Positions 19,836-25,964 of a stretch of DNA of 25,964 nt are shown here, piece after piece. Origin of the DNA: Candolleomyces eurysporus (lineage: Eukaryota; Basidiomycota; Agaricomycetes; Agaricales; Psathyrellaceae); NCBI GenBank assembly GCA_027579435.1, contig JANBPK010000016.1, forward strand, positions 1 through 25,964. The letters run 5' to 3'. A program made the position numbers and the translations under genes. The notes beneath the pieces are model-generated. The model saw only the letters and a program-made list of their open reading frames with translations. It made no database searches and was not told where the DNA came from. How positions within the stretch are numbered: position 1 is the stretch's first letter; each line of letters begins with the position of its first letter.

Positions 19836-21416
19836 TTACAGATATGGCTCGATCCTGACTTCTATGCCAGGGTTGTCCGACCGGAGCCCACTAGCAATTT
19901 CATGAAGCTCAGAACCCCACTTGGGACTGGGTGCCCGGTAAGTAATATCCACCTTTTTCAAATTCACCGTTTCACGCACAGCCCACAGCGCCGTTTGAAT
20001 CGGAAAATCTGAGTCAAGGCCGTGGAGTTCGAGGATTTCCAGATTTCGAAGATAATCCAGATTCAACAGAGGGGCACCACCATCGCTGGGCGTCAAATTT
20101 TGACCGATGTTGGGCGTAGCAAGGCCGCTTCCAGGTCCGCCGTCCGCTTGGAAAAAGACATTCTCCAGCTTGAGGTGGACGAGCTCTGGCCACGCCGAAA
20201 GGGCATTTTTGAGCTGCCAGTCCATCGTAGCTATCCCACGAAGGGTGAATGATCGTAATGTGTGCTTGGTATTCAGGTTTTGGGGTCGTCGAAAAAAGAA
20301 GTTGAAACTCGGTAGCTGGTCGCGGTTACGCACGCCCGTGTCTTCGGCTTGACGAAGGTCTTCAAAGCCAAGATCGAGGCTCGCAAGCGTTGGCGCTACG
20401 AGGAATTCCAGGAATTCGGCCATTGCAGGACGGGTGAGATGAGCCATCTTCAGATGTTGGAGACGGGGGAGAAGGAAGCCTTTAGGGCTCAGGCTCTGGA
20501 TGATAGGGTGACGGCGATCCTTGATGAACCTCGACACAAACTCCATGTCGATCGTGAGCTTCTCAAGATTGATGCAGCTTTGAAGCGCACTGAGCAGGTG
20601 AACGCCATAGCCCGCGCCTGTGCATATGAACTCGAAGGATGTCAGGCGCTCTTGCATGATAATGGGGGTTTCGAGTGTGAAGTATGCGGGTATGTCTGCT
20701 GGAGGGCATAGAGTGAAATTGGTGACGGGTGGGAGTTGGAGGAGCTCCGAAGTGGAGAGGCCAGGCGCATCCCAATGCTCGACGTAGAGGATAAACGACC
20801 TAATCGAGTCCCAGGCACGACGGTTCGTTGTATCGGGCTCGAGTAGCGACAGCATACTCCGCAGACAGCTGGTGCGTGGAATCCACAGGCTCAGCATCTC
20901 AAGGGGAGGGCCCTCCATCAAAAGGCGGATGAACTTTGGGTTCGCTACTGTGCATGCGCAACCCAGACGCTGGTGCTGACCGTGGTGGGACCCATCGACA
21001 ATTTTTAACCTTCTTTGGAGATTTCTGGCGCGCCAAAGCCACGTTTCCATCTTCACCCAGACTTGTGGATCAGGCTTTGGGCCGATAAAACAATGAAGCC
21101 TGTTCCAGAGTCGACGTTCGCTGAAAGCAGCACGATGCCAATTCTTGCAAACAAGGGCAAGATTAAGGACATTCCGCCGTTCCTTCTCCCCCAATATGTC
21201 CGGTGGCATGACAAGATAGAAGATTTGCTCCAGGACCTCGATAGGCATTCGCCTAACGGGTGATAAAAGCGCTTGGTGTTTGCGAATCTTTTCTTCCAGC
21301 AGTTGGATTTGCCAAAGCATGGTATTGATAGAATTTTCGATGGCTTGGATTTCAAAAGGCGTCGGAACTGCGTTGCTGGAGAACAGATGAGAGAAATTGG
21401 GATCGGGCCAATCCAT
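19836..21416 (-). CDS. F-box protein with leucine-rich C-terminal region
   Basis: A single uninterrupted exon. I prefer the ATG at 21416 (526 residues, MDWPDPNF...) because it is followed by the usual agaric pattern: about 30 residues of helix/coiled coil (residues 21-50), then HQALLSPVRRMPIEVLEQIF, the start of an F-box that extends to about residue 108 (LALVCKNWHRAAFSERRLWNRL). The frame is open upstream to an ATG-like start near 21641, which would add 75 residues with no domain. The remainder has irregular leucine-rich stretches (LEKLTIDMEF, LASLDLGFEDL, LVHLKLENVF, LEILELHGLD). F-box proteins recruit substrates to SCF ubiquitin ligases through Skp1; the C-terminal part would choose the substrate. 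It is convergent with NACHT copy C, and a truncated copy sits behind copy B. Confidence 0.88.
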   Translation of the reverse strand: MDWPDPNFSHLFSSNAVPTPFEIQAIENSINTMLWQIQLLEEKIRKHQALLSPVRRMPIEVLEQIFYLVMPPDILGEKERRNVLNLALVCKNWHRAAFSERRLWNRLHCFIGPKPDPQVWVKMETWLWRARNLQRRLKIVDGSHHGQHQRLGCACTVANPKFIRLLMEGPPLEMLSLWIPRTSCLRSMLSLLEPDTTNRRAWDSIRSFILYVEHWDAPGLSTSELLQLPPVTNFTLCPPADIPAYFTLETPIIMQERLTSFEFICTGAGYGVHLLSALQSCINLEKLTIDMEFVSRFIKDRRHPIIQSLSPKGFLLPRLQHLKMAHLTRPAMAEFLEFLVAPTLASLDLGFEDLRQAEDTGVRNRDQLPSFNFFFRRPQNLNTKHTLRSFTLRGIATMDWQLKNALSAWPELVHLKLENVFFQADGGPGSGLATPNIGQNLTPSDGGAPLLNLDYLRNLEILELHGLDSDFPIQTALWAVRETVNLKKVDITYRAPSPKWGSELHEIASGLRSDNPGIEVRIEPYL

Positions 21417-22541
21417 GGTTGTGGTTGAATCGAAAGGGACAGACTTTCCGCTTACAGAGTAATCTGCGCGATTTTTTCTCTCCTCTCGTCGTTTGACAAG
21501 TTGATGTGACCAGTGATGAGTAATGTCACGCTCCAGTGAGGGTGTACGATGCAGAGCTGGTGTGACGGAGATGAACTTGAACATTGAGCTGACTAGACTC
21601 CACCGCATTTGGTGTGTGACCCGGCTAGCTTGCGCGCTCAAAAATCGAATCGCGCAGATTATTATACAAACGACCGTAGGGCCCCTATGACCTGTCGCGT
21701 TGCTGATTGAATAACCACGTCAAAGCCTCCTGCCTCGTAAAAAGGGACAAGGAAAACCAAGGAAGCAAAAGTACAACCCAATAGAAAACTTGAATGGTTA
21801 TACAACAGAGGAGAAGGGAAGGAAAGACAAAAAAACACCAGTAACTGTTAAAAAGAGAATGTGTGGCTGAAATACTGTAGTCTATGTGTTCTAACGAAAC
21901 CTTACCCGCACATAACTGTATCATACCTTCCACATACTTGTATAATGATTGTCCTGTATATTTCTGTACATAGACGCATGCCATCGAAGCTGAAATCCTG
22001 TCTATCTGTCAACTTTGGTGGCATGGATGGCACAACATGTCACACGCGCTCTGAAGTTTCCCTTTCGCACGGGGCAAACCTTAAGTATACCTAGAAGGAA
22101 TGAAGCAAAGGTGGGTATGGTATCATCCCCCATATATACCCCATCTCCAGCGTGGATTCTGCGGATTCTGCCCCTACAATTCATAGTCGAATACCTCGCT
22201 TTTGGAAGCCAACCTTCCATAAGCATCTTGTCCACAAGCGATCATCCTCTCGATCATTGGAGCCCGCAAAGCCACCCTTCTGCGAGACTCGGGAAAGGTC
22301 TAAGACCTAATTGAAATTACTGAATACTCCCCAACACGCTGAAACGTCAGCAATATAGTTCTGCAACATGGAGCTTGGCGATCCTGTGCCTTGCCACCAT
22401 CCCACTAACCCGTCTGCACTGGGACTCTCTCTCTGTAACGCGCACATCTGACCGCCACTCGTCGAAGTGCAACCGTGACATCACATCGTCCCGGGTCGAG
22501 ACTTTTCTTCGCCTCCGAAAACTCGTACTCTTCAAGTAGTC
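21417..22541. other. Divergent intergenic region between the F-box gene and the PPxY gene
   Basis: No gene is supported. It presumably holds the promoters of both divergent neighbours. A TATATA-like element is at about 22132-22138, roughly 400 bases before the + strand start. Pyrimidine-rich stretches appear just before 22542. The open frames here are short and have no family resemblance. Confidence 0.5.
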
Positions 22542-23255
22542 ATGGACCTGATCATCCTCTCCGTCGGACTAACCGTCCTCCTTGCACGCGACGTCTACAA
22601 AACCGTCCGCCGCAAACGCAAAGAGAAGAAGCTCCGCAAGAAGCTCCAAGCGGCTGCTGCTCTCAATGGGGTGGCCGACGAAGAAGGGCACCAATACGTC
22701 TCGGATAGCAGGAGTCGGATTGTAGGCCGACCTATCGCTGCACCGCGAACCAGTCGGAACCACCCCGACAGACCCGTCACTAGCAGAACCAACGGTAGTA
22801 GAAGCGGACGCGGAAACGGCAATGGAAACGGCGATGGAAGTGGAAATAGACGACGGGACCGGAGATTACGGACGAGTCGGGGCGGCGAGCAGTACCATTA
22901 CCGCCACGGACTCGATTCCGACGAAGACGAAGAAAGGATTGTGAATCACCACCAGTCGGAGTACGGGCGGATGCCGACGCCTCCACCAGCGTACGAGCCT
23001 GGGCCCAACCCCCCGCCAGTGGCTCGTGGCTCGGAATATCCCTTGCCACCGCCGTTCGAGCATGCGTATACGGCGGGTGCTACGGGACAGGTGGCCGAGG
23101 CCCAGAGGAAGGCAGAAGGTGCTGAGAATGTGGCGCGGTATGGTGAGTAGATTTGCGTGTAGTAACGTTCTCGGGTGGGAGGCTGACTGGCGGTTTTTCA
23201 ATCTTCAGGTCAAAGGCCGCCTATGTATCCCGAGCATGTCTCAGCCCAGTTCTAG
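22542..23255 (+). CDS. Small membrane-anchored protein with two PPxY motifs
   Basis: Model: join(22542-23142, 23209-23255), 648 nt, 215 residues; the intron is GTGAGT...CTTCAG (66 nt). The N-terminus is a short hydrophobic segment (LIILSVGLTVLLA, residues 3-15) followed at once by a very basic stretch (RRKRKEKKLRKKL), the pattern of a signal-anchor with a cytoplasmic tail. The rest is low in order: Gly/Asn/Arg-rich repeats (residues about 88-105), acidic DSDEDEE, and proline-rich segments. PPAY (in TPPPAYEP) and, only after splicing, PPMY (in QRPPMYPEH) fit the PPxY motif bound by WW domains of Nedd4/Rsp5-type ubiquitin ligases. An adaptor role is inference. The unspliced frame ends 8 bases into the intron and would lose the second PPxY. 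Confidence 0.75.
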
Positions 23256-23530
23256 GGAGTCAGCCACACGGTAGTATGTCGATGCAACCACTCATGTTAC
23301 GACGGTTCAGTGGCTCAACAATCTCTTCCAGTTGGTTTCTTGATTATTTCGGTGGTTCACGTTCACGAGATTATCAGACAAATGTTTCGGATTCACTTGT
23401 ACCATATGTTAAGGAGCGTTGTACAGCATGGTTTTATTCGAATATGTAGCGGCCTAGTGTGGTTCCCTGAGTGAAATGGTGTGAAACATAAAGAAGAATT
23501 AATGCAATGCTTGTCCTATTTGTTCAGCGC
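23256..23530. other. Convergent 3' spacer
   Basis: This holds the 3' untranslated ends of the PPxY gene (+) and the RING gene (-), whose stop codons face each other 275 bases apart. Nothing else is visible. Confidence 0.6.
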
Positions 23531-24734
23531 CTAGCGCCATCCATCATCGGAAAGTTCCTCCTCTTTGACCCTGCATGTGCGAAGGGAATATCTTCTTGGA
23601 ACGGCTACTTGCTGGTCGTACATCTCCGGCGCACGCAATGGTACATCACTGAGACGCGGCTTCTTGGGTGCAGGAGCCTTGGCGAAGGACATGAAGTCGT
23701 GGGCGGTGAGTGTACCTTCCCTGGCGCGTCGAGGGAGGGGACGCGTTATGCGCCGCTTGTTAGTTTCGACTTGAAGCTCGTCGTCGCTCGATTCTGGACC
23801 ATCGGCCACCGAGAAGATGCCGCTTGACATCCTTCGTGACAAAGGGACTGGTTTCGCAGCGGCCTTCTGTTTCGAGGCTGCCTGTTCGGCCTGGCGACGG
23901 AGAGCTTCGTTCCTGGAGCGAAAGCTAATCAGCCAACGAAGAAAGATTCGAATCGAACGCGAGCACTCTCACTCTTTCTTCAACCGAGCGATCTCCATCT
24001 CCTGTCTCAACCCCTTTTCTTGCAGCCTAACCCTTGAGATCTCCGCATTGCTCATATCCGTCTCGAACTTCGACACTTGCTTCACTAGCCCCTTACACTG
24101 CTCCTCTAGTCTCTGGTTTTCCAGTCGCGCTTCCTGTTCGCGCTCGCGATAGACACGCGCCTTGGCCTGGTGTCTTTCGCAATACTGCATGAGCTTCTCT
24201 TCTTTGGTTTGCGAATCGGCGATTCGGGCTTTGAGTTTGACGATGTCGCGTTCCAAAGCGCGTTTGGACTGGGCTTCTTCAGCTGGGTCGGTGTCGATGA
24301 AGATGCGTCGGACGGGACGGGTGACGAAGGGGTGGTATTTCTTGGGTAAGTAGGTTAGCTGAAAGACGCGTCAGCTTTGTAGGGTTCGTTGAGATAGGAG
24401 GCTTGGGCTCACATCAGGCACAACTGAGGAGGAGGGAGATCATTCATGTCAACATCAAAGACGACAGGCAGCACGAGTAATGGGGAACTCACCTAGATGA
24501 AAGTCACTCCTACAGGTAGGACATTGGGCAGACGTGGTCTCATTCTCCGGCCGATTGACGACGTCCGTGATACACTTTAAGCAATAGACATGTCCTGGAT
24601 TCAAGAAAATTTGTCAGTGGCCCATCCTCCTCGCGCCTCAACCGCAAACAAAGAAGGACTCTGAGCTACTCACCACAGGGTATACACACAGGCTCCTTAT
24701 ACTCGCTGAGACAGATAGAGCACTGGCCAGACAT
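23531..24734 (-). CDS. RING-finger (C3HC4) coiled-coil protein, probable E3 ubiquitin ligase
   Basis: Minus-strand model: 24734-24674, 24594-24493, 24423-24413, 24358-23973, 23912-23531; 942 nt, 313 residues, all phases consistent. The RING lies at the extreme N-terminus: Cys5, Cys8, Cys20, His22, Cys25, Cys28, Cys45, Cys48, the eight zinc ligands of a C3HC4 RING. A short linker (LTYLPKKYHPF) follows, then a long coiled coil (residues about 75-200) rich in E, K, Q and R, and a disordered basic C-terminus with SSDDE and LSDDGW acidic motifs. The third exon is only 11 nt; without it the frame after the RING would be lost. A RING followed by a coiled coil recalls TRAIP-like ligases, but I would not assign an orthologue. 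It would transfer ubiquitin from an E2; the substrate is unknown. Confidence 0.85.
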
Positions 24735-25317
24735 CCTGCCACCAACGACGAGCCTTCCACGAACAACAACCGCGATTAGAAAAGGAAAGGGGGTTCAAGT
24801 CAAGGAAGAGAACAATTAGAAGTTGGAGAATCCAAGATGAAGTTGAAAAAGAGATGAAAAGACGGTCGCCAACCAAGATCGAAGGAGAGGAGACAAAAGG
24901 GTTGCCGCAGGGAGCCACTGAGCGTTGAGCTTGATGGTGACAGGTCGCGTCAAACCCTGTCAACAATCCATTCCTGGCGCGCGTCCAGTCAGCCGAGCGA
25001 CAACCATCATCGTGACTTTTCTGGGCAGGGTCCCTCTATCCAAATACTATCGTCCGTAGGCAAAGCGAATTAGAAAATCCATGGATGTTGAGATATTAGT
25101 GTACGGCTATGGTAGTACAGATGGGATGCGAGTAGCGGCAACAAATGTCCGGTAATAAAAGGGCATGAGGTGAATAGCAATGAGCGATCGTCAGGGAGCA
25201 ACGAGACAGGACAGGGGTAACGGAGNAAAAAGTCTACTTGAATTTCTACCATTCCACTGTCCCAACAAAAATCCAGATAAAGGAGTCCATAATAGATAGG
25301 GCATAGGAACTTGAGTA
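24735..25317. other. Intergenic region between two minus-strand genes
   Basis: This contains the promoter side of the RING gene and the 3' end of the DUF7137-like gene. No further gene is supported; the 80-90-codon minus frames here have no resemblance to known proteins. An N is at 25226, before a run of five A. Confidence 0.5.
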
Positions 25318-25964
25318 TCAATGTGCCTGTGCTGGTGCGGCATGGCCATACCGCAGCAGACGAACACCCGAAAGTAGGCAGACGAGGAGCGTAACGATCA
25401 AGCTCACTGTCACAGGATGGGCAGCCGTCGACGCTCCACTATTACAGATTGAACACGACCACCCTAAGTGACAGTCATCAGCGACCCAAATCCAATCTTA
25501 AAACATCGAAAATGCTCACCACTCGCCAAAGGAGTATACGCGACGGGGGTATACAACGCAAATTGCAACATCGTATTCGGACTCAGGTACCCTCCCCTTC
25601 TCCTCGCTGTAAAGTCCCTCGCATCCGCAATTCCCAGCGAACAAACATCCTGGGGCAAGGGTAGCTCCGGATGAGCCGTCTGCCACGCATAAGGATCCCA
25701 CACCACCTCCGTGGCGTCTGGAGGGATTACACCATCTGAAGGTCCAACGGGGTACTTGTTGCCGTTGTTGCAAAAGGCAGAGACGGTGAGTGACCCCTCA
25801 ATGATGCTGACGTAGGAGGTGTTCCAGCCAAAGGTGATGAGGTTCCCTGGGGCAATTTTGTAAAATGAGGTAGCGGTTTGCGGTGGTTGGGTGATGAGGA
25901 TCTCCCCAGCTGGAGCAGTTGCTGGGATGTTGACCTGGGTGGTGGGGCTGGCGTTATCGTCGTT
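25318..25964 (-). CDS. DUF7137-like fungal protein with C-terminal membrane anchor (5' end outside the window)
   Basis: Two minus-strand exons, 25964-25520 and 25463-25318, joined across a 56-nt intron (GTGAGC...ACTTAG) in phase; TGA is at 25320-25318. The visible 196 residues read as a beta-rich extracellular-type domain: GEILITQPPQTATSFYKIAP, ITFGWN, a LTVSAFC...YPVGP strand, VVWDPYAWQT, LSPNTMLQFALYTPVAYTPLASGW. Then come a CSICN motif and a C-terminal hydrophobic segment (VSLIVTLLVCLLSGV), probably a single membrane span. This pattern is that of a conserved fungal protein of unknown function (DUF7137 from memory; the family number should be confirmed). The signal peptide and N-terminal part lie beyond the window end. 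Confidence 0.72.

Noticed and set aside
21417..21641. Upstream extension of the F-box protein by 75 residues
   Set aside because: The frame is open, but the extension has no domain, and the internal ATG gives the usual length from start to F-box; an alternative start cannot be excluded.
23531..24734. Assignment of the RING gene as the TFIIH subunit MAT1/Tfb3
   Set aside because: The RING spacing and the following coiled coil do not match the MAT1 pattern that I know; only a generic RING/coiled-coil call is supported.

Overview
This window looks like a piece of a filamentous basidiomycete genome, most likely a mushroom-forming agaricomycete. The evidence is the many short introns (about 46-84 nt, GT..AG, some with a CTAAC/CTGAC-like branch point), the absence of bacterial ribosome-binding sites and operons, and the protein families: NACHT NTPases of the type expanded in agarics, an F-box protein of the agaric pattern, and a single-pass protein of a fungal DUF family. 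The species cannot be told from the sequence.

Layout. Positions 1-21.6 kb are an accessory region built from repeated gene modules. Positions 22.5-26.0 kb look like ordinary, compact housekeeping-type sequence. Three copies of one NACHT NTPase gene lie on the + strand. Copy A (837-3307) is dead: two stop codons, one frameshift, a disabled Walker B and an insertion in an intron. Copy B (7080-9004) looks intact apart from one ambiguous base N. Copy C (17659-19599) is intact and more diverged, and has an altered Walker B. All three share the same four-exon structure.

Two more gene types, which I do not recognise, travel with the NACHT genes as a convergent pair: a ten-exon + strand coiled-coil gene ('E', 11870-13685) and a minus-strand gene ('D', 14380-15425). 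A second, decayed E-D pair lies at 3440-4758 and 4967-5988 behind NACHT copy A. A fourth type, a minus-strand F-box/LRR-like gene, is intact behind NACHT C (19836-21416) and survives only as an internally deleted 3' fragment behind NACHT B (9244-9560). The ancestral module was therefore probably NACHT(+) / F-box(-) / E(+) / D(-), copied in tandem and then eroded differently in each unit. Unit 1 lost F-box and the 5' part of E, unit 2 lost most of F-box, and unit 3 keeps NACHT and F-box up to the edge of the array.

The right flank holds a small membrane-anchored protein with two PPxY motifs (22542-23255, +), a RING-finger/coiled-coil protein with an 11-nt micro-exon (23531-24734, -), and the 3' part of a DUF7137-like secreted/anchored protein (25318-25964, -, cut by the window end).

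Functional reading (inference): NACHT proteins in fungi are NLR-like signalling ATPases tied to self/non-self recognition. A birth-and-death cluster in which a NACHT ATPase is repeatedly linked to an F-box protein and two unknown proteins is the best candidate here for an undescribed system. Four single N bases occur; the one at 7978 decides the reading frame of copy B.
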